Below, in pieces: positions 1 to 7,106 of a DNA stretch of 37,168 nt. Source of the stretch: Streptomyces purpureus (GTDB lineage: Bacteria; Actinomycetota; Actinomycetes; Streptomycetales; Streptomycetaceae); contig NZ_BMQQ01000026.1 of the NCBI RefSeq assembly GCF_014648195.1, forward strand, positions 12,394-49,561, written 5' to 3'. The notes below the pieces were generated by a model. That model saw only the letters and a program-made list of their open reading frames with translations. It was not told where the DNA came from and searched no databases. The position numbers and the translations under genes are program-made. How positions within the stretch are numbered: the first letter of the stretch is position 1; each line of letters starts with the position of its first letter.

Positions 1-12
1 CCCCCGCCGTCC

Positions 13-140
13 GGCGTCAGCTCAAGCCGAGCTCGTCGAGCGCGTACGCGGAGACGTACGACAGCCCGTCCGTCCCGGCGTCAGCTCAAGCCGAGCTCGT
101 CGAGCGCGTACGCGGAGACGTACGACAGCCCGTCCGTCCC
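13..140. repeat. Two tandem 64-bp copies of a pyrE 3' end
   Basis: Positions 13-76 and 77-140 are identical 64-bp units. The reverse strand of each encodes the last 19 codons of an orotate phosphoribosyltransferase, a TGA stop and four further bases. They abut the true pyrE 3' end (141-204), which is the same unit in diverged form. The copies read GTDGLSYVSAYALDELGLS where pyrE here reads GTAGVPYLYAYALDELGLS, so they match each other better than the resident gene. Because 64 is not a multiple of three, they do not extend the protein. The first 12 bases of the window resemble the end of another diverged unit, so the array may continue to the left. Confidence 0.9.
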
Positions 141-144
141 GGCG

Positions 145-693
145 TCAGCTCAGGCCGAGCTCGTCCAGCGCGTACGCGTACAGGTACGGCACCCCGGCCG
201 TCCCGCTGATCTTCTCCGCCGCTCCGGTCGCCCGGTCGACGATCGTCGCGACGGCCACGACCTCGGCACCGGCCTCGCGGACCGCCTCGACGGCGGTCAG
301 CGGCGAGCCACCGGTGGTGGAGGTGTCCTCGACGACCAGGACCCGGCGGCCCTTGATGTCCGGACCCTCGACCTGGCGCTGCATGCCGTGCGCCTTGGCG
401 GCCTTGCGGACGACGAACGCGTCGAGCGTCCGGCCGCGGGAGGCCGCCGCGTGCAGCATCGACGTGGCGACCGGGTCGGCGCCGAGGGTCAGGCCGCCCA
501 CGGCGTCGAAGTCGAGGTCGGCGGTGAGGTCGAGCATGACCTGGCCGACCAGCGGGGCCGCGGCGCCGTCCAGCGTGATCCGGCGCAGGTCCACGTAGTA
601 GTCGGCTTCCAGACCCGAAGAGAGGGTCACCTTGCCGTGCACCACGGCCTTGTCCTTGATCTGCTGGAGCAGGTCAGCGCGTACGTCAGTCAT
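145..693 (-). CDS. pyrE: Orotate phosphoribosyltransferase
   Basis: 182-aa type I phosphoribosyltransferase that joins orotate and PRPP to give orotidine 5'-monophosphate in de novo pyrimidine synthesis; cytoplasmic. The PRPP-binding signature VLVVEDTSTTGGS lies near residues 118-130 and the substrate-contacting GGLTLGADP segment near 66-74. The length fits short actinobacterial PyrE proteins. The ATG start is preceded by a plausible purine-rich site. The aldose epimerase-like gene lies just upstream on the same strand (35 bp), so the two may be cotranscribed. The 3' end abuts tandem foreign copies of itself (13-140), suggesting the gene terminus has been used for recombination. Function is confident from family motifs. 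Confidence 0.97.
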   Translation of the reverse strand: MTDVRADLLQQIKDKAVVHGKVTLSSGLEADYYVDLRRITLDGAAAPLVGQVMLDLTADLDFDAVGGLTLGADPVATSMLHAAASRGRTLDAFVVRKAAKAHGMQRQVEGPDIKGRRVLVVEDTSTTGGSPLTAVEAVREAGAEVVAVATIVDRATGAAEKISGTAGVPYLYAYALDELGLS

Positions 694-727
694 GCCGGCC
701 AGCTTAAAGCCGCCCGCTCACGCCCGC

Positions 728-1528
728 TCACAGCCGCCGCCAGGACCAGGTCGCGGCGATCTCCAGCGGTTCGAGCGGGGTGACGTACTGAGGGAGGGTG
801 TTGAGGCCGTTCGGCGGACCGGTCTGCGGTTCGACGCAGAACGCCGCCTCCTGCTCGTCGAAGACGACGACCCATTCGGCGCGGCTGGTCACCTTCAGTT
901 CGAGGCGCTCCGGCCAGATGAGGGTGACGTCGACCCCGTCCGGCATGCCGAAGCAGTCGTCCCAGGGGCCGGGCTTCGGGTCGATCCGGCGGCCGGTGGG
1001 CAGATGGTCGGCGCCGCGCTCCTCCTGCCAGGCGGGCGAGAAGTCGATCCGTACGGGCTCGCCGCCGCCGAGGGTGCGGTTGAACCAGGGGTGCCAGCCG
1101 GCCTGCGCGGGGAACGAGTCGCCGTACGTCTCGACGCCGAGCTGGAGCGTGAGCGCGTCCTCGGTCAGCTCGAACGTCTGGGTGACCCGGCCGGGGTACG
1201 GCCACGGCTCGCCGAGCTCGTACATGAAGGCGGCCTCGGCCTTGTCGGCGCGGGCCGTGCGCCAGGCGGTGTCGCGGCCCGTGCCGTGGATGGCGTGCGG
1301 CCCGGAGTTCAGCGGCATCTGGTGCTTCTCGCCGCCGTTGCGGAACTGGCCGAGCTCGATCCGGCCGCACCAGGGCACCATCGGGAAGCAGCCGTACCGC
1401 TCGCCCTGGCGCAGCAGCTCCGTGCCGCCGATCCGCAGGGACTCGATCCGGCAGCCGTTGTCGGGGTTGACGGTCAACTCGGCGTCGCCCGCCGTCAGTC
1501 GCGTCAGTCGCGTCTCGTTGTCGCTCAC
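728..1528 (-). CDS. Aldose 1-epimerase-like protein
   Basis: 266-aa protein of the galactose mutarotase-like beta-sandwich fold. Seen features are an N-terminal strand-rich segment with DNGCRIESLRIGGTELL, a GPHAIHGTGRD segment near residues 92-102 that carries the conserved His of aldose epimerases, and AGWHPWFNR near 141-149, which supplies the second catalytic-region His. Family members interconvert alpha and beta anomers of hexoses or hexose phosphates. The substrate cannot be told from sequence, and many actinobacterial homologues are annotated only as aldose epimerase. It sits upstream of pyrE on the same strand. Confidence 0.88.
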   Translation of the reverse strand: MSDNETRLTRLTAGDAELTVNPDNGCRIESLRIGGTELLRQGERYGCFPMVPWCGRIELGQFRNGGEKHQMPLNSGPHAIHGTGRDTAWRTARADKAEAAFMYELGEPWPYPGRVTQTFELTEDALTLQLGVETYGDSFPAQAGWHPWFNRTLGGGEPVRIDFSPAWQEERGADHLPTGRRIDPKPGPWDDCFGMPDGVDVTLIWPERLELKVTSRAEWVVVFDEQEAAFCVEPQTGPPNGLNTLPQYVTPLEPLEIAATWSWRRL

Positions 1529-1601
1529 AGTCCGACCCTAGGTCAGGCCGGGCCGCGTCGCCGCGCGCCGGGTCCGACGCGAGGCCGGTTCGGCGCCGCC
1601 T

Positions 1602-2348
1602 TCAGCGACGGCGGCGCAGGGCCCGGCCCACCACCACGGCCGAGGCGAGGGCGAGGGCCGCGGCGGGCGCCATCCAGCGCAGTGTGGCGCCCGCGCCGGA
1701 CGCCTCGGGGGCGGGGACGGGGGCGTACCGGCCGCGCGGCGGGGCGTGGTCGACCTCCTCCGCACTGCGGCCGATCATCGTGCGCCGGGCGTGCGCGGCC
1801 TCGGCCGGCGGCGCGACGGGCAGCTCCACCCGTTCGTCGTCGAAGTCGTCCTCGATGAGGGGGTCCAGGGAGGGCGGCGGTACGGGAGCGTCGTACACCG
1901 AGGGCTGCGGCGGCTCCTCGATGTCGGCGGTGGCGGCCAGCGCCTCCGCGAAACGGTCCAGGAGGCGGTGGCCGGCGGCGGCCGTCGCGTCGGCCGGAAG
2001 GTCGGCGAGCCGCCCCTCGGCCGTGGAGGTGCCGCTGAAGGTGAGGGTGGTGCCGCCCTCGGTCGGGGTGAGCCGGATCCGCAGCGCGACCTTCGCCGAG
2101 CCGCTGCCACGGGCCTCGGTGCCCTCGCCGGTGACGGCGAAGTCGTCGCCCCCGCCGGTGATCCGCAGGGCCCCGCGGTACGTGATGGTGTTGCCGCCGA
2201 CCCGCAGCTTGAGCCGCCCGGTCAGCGGGTCCGCCGAGGCCTCGGCAGCCCGCTGCAGACCGGGCACGCAGCGCGCCACCCGCACAGGGTCGGCCAGCGT
2301 CTGACGAAGGGCCTCGGTCGGTACCGGAACGAACACCTCATGCTCCAT
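1602..2348 (-). CDS. SRPBCC (CoxG-like) protein with C-terminal membrane anchor
   Basis: About 248 aa from the ATG at 2348, chosen because the protein begins MEHEVFVPVPTEALRQTLAD, the normal start of the CoxG/SRPBCC ligand-binding fold. Residues 1-145 form that domain (VPGLQRA, TYRGALRI and GTGxAxGSGSA-like strands). A long acidic and proline-rich linker follows, then one hydrophobic helix near the end (APAAALALASAVVV) with an Arg-rich cytoplasmic tail. Family members bind hydrophobic ligands or assist molybdo-flavoenzyme maturation; the ligand here is unknown. A longer reading from 2489 would run into the upstream repeat array and is not favoured. Confidence 0.8.
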   Translation of the reverse strand: MEHEVFVPVPTEALRQTLADPVRVARCVPGLQRAAEASADPLTGRLKLRVGGNTITYRGALRITGGGDDFAVTGEGTEARGSGSAKVALRIRLTPTEGGTTLTFSGTSTAEGRLADLPADATAAAGHRLLDRFAEALAATADIEEPPQPSVYDAPVPPPSLDPLIEDDFDDERVELPVAPPAEAAHARRTMIGRSAEEVDHAPPRGRYAPVPAPEASGAGATLRWMAPAAALALASAVVVGRALRRRR

Positions 2349-2425
2349 GGAAGCGAGACTACTCAGCCCCACGCGCCACGTCTCCGCATCGGCGGGGCGG
2401 GTACGGCTGCGCCGGGCAGCCGGGG

Positions 2426-2930
2426 GCGTCACGGACGGCCGGGGCCCGCCCGGCCGACCCAGCGCCCAGCCGCCGCCCAGCCCCGGCACAGGGAAGCCGG
2501 TACCGCGGACGCACCCGCGCCGACGGCGTCACGGACAGCCAGGGCCCGCCCGGCCGGCCCAGCGCCCAGCCGCCGCTGCCCGGCTCGGGCACAGGGACAG
2601 CCGGTACCGCGGACGCACCCGCGCCGACGGCGTCACGGACAGCCAGGGCCCGCCCGGCCGGCCCAGCGCCCAGCCGCCGCTGCCCGGCTCGGGCACAGGG
2701 ACAGCCGGTACCGCGGACGCACCCGCGCCGACGGCGTCACGGACAGCCAGGGCCCGCCCGGCCGACTCAGCGCCCAGCCGCCGCCCAGCCGCGGGCACAG
2801 GGAAGCCGGTACCGCGGACGCACCCGCGCCGGCGGCGTCACGGACGGCCGGCTCAGCGCCCAGCCCCGCCGCCCGCCCAACCTGTCCCCCGCTCAGTTCC
2901 CGTACCGCGGGTGCACCAGCGTCGAGGGGA
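2426..2930. repeat. Tandem ~101-104-bp repeat array derived from the 3' end of the spermidine-synthase gene
   Basis: Four GC-rich units recur with the landmark CCGGTACCGCGG at 2497, 2601, 2705 and 2806 (periods 104, 104, 101). A related landmark at about 2899 lies inside the last codons of the neighbouring gene. GGCGTCACGGAC recurs at about 2425, 2525, 2629, 2733 and 2834. On the reverse strand each unit reads VTPSARVRPRYR, against MIPSTLVHPRYGN at the C terminus of the gene ending at 2893. The sequence that follows (GGCTGGGCGCTGAG) is also shared between the gene flank and the units. The array fills the whole gap between this gene and the SRPBCC gene. The two central units are almost identical and the outer ones are diverged. 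Confidence 0.85.
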
Positions 2931-4542
2931 TCATGTCGTCCGGGCGGGTGCGGTCGGCGAGGCGGGCCGCGGTGCGGAGTGAGGCTGGGGTCAGGGTGCG
3001 CAGGCGGGGGGCGTCCGGGGCGAGGCCCAGGGTGGGGCGGGGGCCGGTGGTGGCGAGGATGAAGCCCCAGTCCGCGGGGGCCGCGCGGGTGCCGCCGGTG
3101 CGGTCCGGGCCGGCCGGGAAGCCGGAGGCCCGGCCCCGGGTTCCGTACGGGCGGGTCGCGAAGCCCGCCGCGCGCAGGCTCGCCTCGACCGTCCAGTACG
3201 TACGGGGTCGCGTGGTCAGCGGCCCGGCGTGGACGACGAGGCGGCCGCCGTCCGCGAGGGCGCCCGCGGCGAGGCCGTAGAACTCCGCGGAGTACAGCTT
3301 GGCGCTGGTGGTGATCCCGGGGTCCGGCAGGTCGGAGACGATCACGTCGTACGTGCCGGAGGCGGAGCGCAGCCAGCGGAAGGCGTCCGCGTACACCACC
3401 CGGGTCCGGCGGTCGCGGTAGGCGTGGCCGTTGAGCTTGGCGAGCGCCGGGTCGGTGCGGGCGATCCGGACGACGCCGGGGTCGAGTTCGACGACCGTCA
3501 CCGACGCGGTCCCCGGGTAGCGCAGCGCCTCCCGCGCGGCGAGGCCGTCGCCGCCGCCCAGGATGAGCACGCGCGCGTGCCGGCCGCGCATCGCCGGGTG
3601 CACCAGCGCCTCGTGGTAGCGCTGCTCGTCGTGGCCGCTGACCCGCAGCCGGCCGTCGAGGAAGAGCTCGGGCGGCCCCGCCAGACCGCCGGTGACGACG
3701 ACCTCCTGCATCTCGGTCTGGACGGCGACCCGCACCCGGTCCCCGTACACGGCCCGGCGCGCCGCCCCCTCGAACTCGCCCACATGGGCCGTGGCGGTGG
3801 CGAGGACGGCGAGGACGGTGGCGTTGGCGGCGACGACCAGCGCCCGCGAACGGGGCGTCATGTCCCGGCGGAACACCCACAGCACGAGCGCGCCGCCCGC
3901 GACGGCGTTGACCGCCCCGGTCAGCAGCGCGCCGGTGAGCTGCCCGAGCCACGGCAGCAGCAGGAACGGGAAGGCGAGGCCGCCGACGAGCGCGCCCACG
4001 TAGTCGGCGGCGAACAGCTCGGCGACGGTGCCCGCCGGGTCGTCGTCGGACGCGTCGTCGTCGGTCCGCCGCCCCCGGCCGCGCAGGCCGGCCTCCGGCC
4101 CCGACGTCCGCTGGATGAGCGACATGAGCAGCGGAATCTCCGCACCGATCAGTACGCCGATGGCCAGAGAGAACCCCACCAGGACGTACCGCGATTCACC
4201 CATCCAGGCGAACGTCGCGTACAGCACGAGGGCCGAACAGCCTCCCACCAGCGCCAGTGCCGCCTCCACCAGTCCGAAGCCGACGGCGGCCCGGCAGCAC
4301 AGCCGCTTCGCGAGCAGCGAGCCGACGCCCATGGCGAAGACCATCACGGAGAGCACGACGGACGCCTGGGTGACCGAATCGCCGATCAAGTACGAGGCCA
4401 GCGCCACGAGTTCGAGCTCGTAGACCAGGCCGCAGGCGGCGCAGACGAAGACGGCAGCGAGAACCAGGGACCGCCCCGCCCTCGGCCGGACGGGCGGCCG
4501 CGCCACATGTGTGGATGGCATGGACATGGGCGGCTCGATCAT
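2893..4542 (-). CDS. Membrane-anchored spermidine synthase-like aminopropyltransferase
   Basis: 549 aa, with two parts. Residues ~25-250 are a multi-pass membrane region (first helix at RSLVLAAVFVCAACGLV) with an acidic loop at ~155-170 (RRTDDDASDDDPAG). Residues ~260-549 are a spermidine synthase/SAM-type Rossmann domain with LILGGGDGLAARE at 327-337, VVELDPGV at 350-357 and DVIVSDLPDP near 405. Family knowledge: aminopropyltransferases use decarboxylated SAM and putrescine; membrane-fused bacterial versions are largely uncharacterised. It lies downstream of a DUF2617 gene on the same strand, a pairing common in Streptomyces. Several in-frame ATGs lie within the first eight codons, so the start may be a little shorter. 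Its 3' end seeds the tandem repeats at 2426-2930. Confidence 0.88.
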   Translation of the reverse strand: MIEPPMSMPSTHVARPPVRPRAGRSLVLAAVFVCAACGLVYELELVALASYLIGDSVTQASVVLSVMVFAMGVGSLLAKRLCCRAAVGFGLVEAALALVGGCSALVLYATFAWMGESRYVLVGFSLAIGVLIGAEIPLLMSLIQRTSGPEAGLRGRGRRTDDDASDDDPAGTVAELFAADYVGALVGGLAFPFLLLPWLGQLTGALLTGAVNAVAGGALVLWVFRRDMTPRSRALVVAANATVLAVLATATAHVGEFEGAARRAVYGDRVRVAVQTEMQEVVVTGGLAGPPELFLDGRLRVSGHDEQRYHEALVHPAMRGRHARVLILGGGDGLAAREALRYPGTASVTVVELDPGVVRIARTDPALAKLNGHAYRDRRTRVVYADAFRWLRSASGTYDVIVSDLPDPGITTSAKLYSAEFYGLAAGALADGGRLVVHAGPLTTRPRTYWTVEASLRAAGFATRPYGTRGRASGFPAGPDRTGGTRAAPADWGFILATTGPRPTLGLAPDAPRLRTLTPASLRTAARLADRTRPDDMIPSTLVHPRYGN

Positions 4543-4626
4543 GATGGTAACGCTACGTCACAGCCCCTTCACGGTTCGTCACCCACACGGGTGTTTGGCC
4601 CCACTCACACCCGCCAGGACGACCTT

Positions 4627-5145
4627 TTACAGAACGACCGGCATCCGGGCCCCGATCCGGGTCCTCGTCACCACCAACTGCCCTTCCTGCGGATAGGCGT
4701 GCCAGGTCCGCCAGCGCACCTGCCCTTCGTGGCGCTGCGCCAGCATCGCCGTGAAAGCGTGCGGCGAGCCCGGGAACGTACCGGCCAGACCGTTGGGATG
4801 GTCGGCGACGAGCGCGAGCAGCTCCTGCGCCCGGCCCGCGAACGAGCCCTGCGAGAGCGTCTCGACGCGCGCCGCGAACTCGTACTCCCACTCCCCCACC
4901 CGTTTCGAGACACCCAGCGGCAGCGGTGTGCTGCTGCCGGGCATGCAGGCGACGGTCTCCGAACAGCTGCTCTGCTCCTCCTCCAGCAGGACCTGGTGCG
5001 AGGCGCCCAGAAGTCGCAACTGAAGTTTGGCTCCGGTCAGTTCGAGGTCGAGTACGGCGAGGGCGGGCAGCGGGTCCCGCCCCAGCGCCCAGGCCAGATC
5101 GGCCGCGCGCGTGTCGGTATAGGACGTTTTCAGGGTCGTGAGCAT
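4627..5145 (-). CDS. DUF2617 family protein
   Basis: About 172 aa from the ATG at 5145 (MLTTLKTSYTDTRAADLAWA), the usual beginning of DUF2617 proteins; the in-frame start 15 bases further upstream adds five atypical residues. Conserved stretches include LGASHQVLLEEE, PGSSTPLPLGVSKRVG, SFAGRAQELLAL and HAFTAMLAQ. No catalytic motif is apparent and the family has no assigned function. The gene lies about 84 bp upstream of the spermidine-synthase-like gene on the same strand, so a shared transcript and a role linked to it are likely but inferred. Confidence 0.85.
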   Translation of the reverse strand: MLTTLKTSYTDTRAADLAWALGRDPLPALAVLDLELTGAKLQLRLLGASHQVLLEEEQSSCSETVACMPGSSTPLPLGVSKRVGEWEYEFAARVETLSQGSFAGRAQELLALVADHPNGLAGTFPGSPHAFTAMLAQRHEGQVRWRTWHAYPQEGQLVVTRTRIGARMPVVL

Positions 5146-5414
5146 GGGTCGGCTCCGCAAACAGGGTTTGACGGGGTGGACCGGGGGCGCCCCGGAGAAA
5201 TGGATTCAACGGGAGTGGGGGTTCGCCGACTCGGGTCCACACAAGGTCCGAGGGCTGGATTTCCTCAACAGCGAGGGAATCATGAACTGCGGGAGAGTCA
5301 CAGCGTTTTTACCCAACTTGCCGTGGTTTCCATCCCCTGGGGGGCTCCCCGGTTCATCTGTTCAAACAAATTCGGATCGCTTGACGACAACGGGTTTCAG
5401 CTCGGTCAACAAGG

Positions 5415-5450
5415 AGGCGCCCGACCGGAGTTCATCCCGTCCGGGCGCCT
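5415..5450 (-). terminator. Rho-independent-like hairpin
   Basis: The arms at 5415-5423 and 5442-5450 form a perfect 9-bp GC-rich stem with an 18-nt loop. It lies just downstream of the small Gly/Cys-rich gene (ends 5479) and before DUF2617, both on the minus strand. The rest of 5146-5478 shows no convincing gene. It is less GC-rich than its surroundings and probably holds the DUF2617 promoter. Confidence 0.6.
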
Positions 5451-5478
5451 TCAGTGGTCGCGGACCAGCTGCCCCGTG

Positions 5479-5715
5479 TCAGCTGCCTCCGCCGCCGCAT
5501 CCACCCCCACCGCCGCCACCGCCGCCACCGCCGCCACCGCCGCAGGACGAGCCGCCGCCGCAGGAGGAACTTCCACCACAGGACGAGCCGCCGGAACCGC
5601 CGGCCCACCAACTGTCACGTGCCCGCGACGAACGCCGCCGGCGGTTTCCACCGCGCGAGGCCGCCAGTCCGACGACCACGACCACGACCACGATTCCGAT
5701 CACGAACGCTTCCAT
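5479..5715 (-). CDS. Small membrane protein with Gly/Ser/Cys-rich tail
   Basis: 78 aa. Residues 3-19 are one very hydrophobic segment (FVIGIVVVVVVVGLAAS), followed by a basic patch (RGGNRRRRSSRARDS). The second half is almost entirely Gly, Ser and regularly spaced Cys (CGGSSSCGGG-type repeats) with a run of Gly. Similar short proteins with a single anchor and a CGGG-rich tail are common hypothetical proteins in Streptomyces. No function is known to me. The Cys spacing could support disulfides or metal binding, but that is inference. The poly-Gly/Cys run makes the DNA a GC triplet repeat prone to slippage. A terminator follows at 5415-5450. Confidence 0.65.
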   Translation of the reverse strand: MEAFVIGIVVVVVVVGLAASRGGNRRRRSSRARDSWWAGGSGGSSCGGSSSCGGGSSCGGGGGGGGGGGGGGCGGGGS

Positions 5716-5768
5716 TTACGTCACCCCCGATTTCCGTGTGCCCGGTCGATGCCCTCGGCGCCGCGCGT

Positions 5769-5874
5769 TCAAATCCGAATTGAGGAAGTCCAGAGGTTCG
5801 GCGCCGTGGGTCTCACGACCGGTCGATCCCCCTGCGACGGACGGGTCAAAGCACACTTGAGGAAGTCCAGAGGT
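5769..5874. promoter_or_regulatory. Duplicated 29-bp element with TCAA-N7-TTGA palindromes
   Basis: Two copies, 5769-5797 and 5846-5874, 77 bp apart. Each begins with a 15-bp imperfect palindrome (TCAAATCCGAATTGA, then TCAAAGCACACTTGA) and continues into an identical 14-bp stretch (GGAAGTCCAGAGGT). The second copy ends about 6 bp before the Shine-Dalgarno of the aminotransferase, so the pair could be an operator or leader element controlling it. The small Gly/Cys gene starts 54 bp to the left on the opposite strand. No known regulator is recognised. Confidence 0.5.
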
Positions 5875-5893
5875 ACGCCGGAGGATGACCCTC

Positions 5894-7060
5894 ATGACAA
5901 GGCCACCGCTCAACCGCCGCCTCGCCGCGTTCGGCACCACGATCTTCGCCGAGATGTCCGCGCTGGCCGCGCGGACCGGGTCCATCAACCTCGGGCAGGG
6001 CTTTCCCGACACCGACGGCCCCGAGGAGATCCGGGAGGCCGCCGTCCGCGCCCTGCGGGAGGGCCGGGGCAATCAGTACCCGCCAGGACCCGGCGTCCCG
6101 GAGCTGCGCACCGCGATCGCCGACCACCAGCTGCGCCGCTACGGCATGGCCTTCGACCCCGACACCGAGGTCCTGGTCACCGCCGGCGCCACCGAGGCCA
6201 TCGCCGCCTCGCTGCTCGCGCTCCTGGAGCCGGGCGACGAGGTGATCGCGCTGGAGCCGTACTACGACTCGTACGCCGCCTGCGTCGCCATGGCGGGCGG
6301 CGTCCGCGTGCCGGTCACCCTGCGCCCCCACGAGGGCCGCTACGTCCTCGACCTGGACGAGCTGCGGGCCGCCGTCACCGACCGCACCCGGCTCATCCTC
6401 CTCAACACCCCGCACAACCCCACCGGCACCGTCGTGACCCGTGAGGAGCTGGCCGCCGTCGCCGCCCTCGCGGTCGAGCGCGACCTGCTCGTCGTCACCG
6501 ACGAGGTCTACGAGCACCTGGTCTTCGACGACGCCACCCACGTACCGATCGCCACACTGCCCGGCATGCGGGAGCGGACGGTCACCATCGGCTCGGCCGG
6601 CAAGACCTTCTCCTTCACCGGCTGGAAGGTCGGCTGGATCACCGCCCCACCGGAGCTCACCGCCGCGGTCCGGTCCGCGAAGCAGTTCCTGACCTACGTC
6701 TCCTCCGGGCCGTTCCAGTACGCGGTCGCCGAGGCCCTGCGGCTGCCCGACAGCTACTTCGAGGGGCTGCGCGCCGATCTGAGTGCCAAGCGGGACCTGC
6801 TGAGCGACGGCCTGGCGGAGGCCGGCTTCGAGGTCTTCCGGCCGGCGGGGACGTACTTCGTCACCACCGACATCCGGCCGTTCGGCGAGAGCGACGGCTT
6901 CGCCTTCTGCCGGGCCCTGCCGGAGCGGTGCGGGGTGGTCGCCATCCCCAACGCCGTCTTCTACGACGACCGCGAACAGGGCGCGCCCTTCGTCCGGTTC
7001 GCCTTCTGCAAGAAGGAGAGTGTTCTCCAGGAGGCGGTGTCCCGGCTGAAGGGGCTGTAG
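5894..7060 (+). CDS. PLP-dependent class I/II aminotransferase (DapC/kynurenine aminotransferase-like)
   Basis: 388 aa from the ATG at 5894. That start is preferred over the one at 5885 because GGAGG at 5880-5884 is correctly spaced only for the later ATG. Fold-type I motifs are INLGQGFPDTDGP near the N terminus, NQYPPGPG for substrate-side binding, PHNPTG around residue 175, VVTDEVYEHL, and the Schiff-base lysine in SAGKTFSFTGWKVGW (Lys237). A conserved Arg near the C terminus (FVRFAFC) should bind the substrate carboxylate. Closest family names are N-succinyldiaminopimelate aminotransferase and kynurenine/methionine aminotransferases; these cannot be separated from sequence. A duplicated palindromic element lies just upstream. 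Confidence 0.92.
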   Translation: MTRPPLNRRLAAFGTTIFAEMSALAARTGSINLGQGFPDTDGPEEIREAAVRALREGRGNQYPPGPGVPELRTAIADHQLRRYGMAFDPDTEVLVTAGATEAIAASLLALLEPGDEVIALEPYYDSYAACVAMAGGVRVPVTLRPHEGRYVLDLDELRAAVTDRTRLILLNTPHNPTGTVVTREELAAVAALAVERDLLVVTDEVYEHLVFDDATHVPIATLPGMRERTVTIGSAGKTFSFTGWKVGWITAPPELTAAVRSAKQFLTYVSSGPFQYAVAEALRLPDSYFEGLRADLSAKRDLLSDGLAEAGFEVFRPAGTYFVTTDIRPFGESDGFAFCRALPERCGVVAIPNAVFYDDREQGAPFVRFAFCKKESVLQEAVSRLKGL

Positions 7061-7106
7061 GCCGGTCGGATCTCGCTCCGGAACGGCCTTTAGCGCCGCC
7101 CGGAAT

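Noticed and set aside
2400..2900. CRISPR array
   Set aside because: The units are about 100 bp with no unique spacers between short repeats and no cas genes are nearby. They are ordinary tandem repeats.
5479..5715. Lanthipeptide or other Cys-based RiPP precursor
   Set aside because: The Cys-rich tail is suggestive, but the protein has a membrane anchor instead of a leader, no modification enzyme is adjacent, and the sequence is low complexity.
3229..6444. A plus-strand open frame of more than 1000 codons
   Set aside because: It runs antisense to the spermidine-synthase-like, DUF2617 and small-peptide genes and into the aminotransferase in a wrong frame. Its composition is that of a GC-rich shadow frame and no domain is visible.
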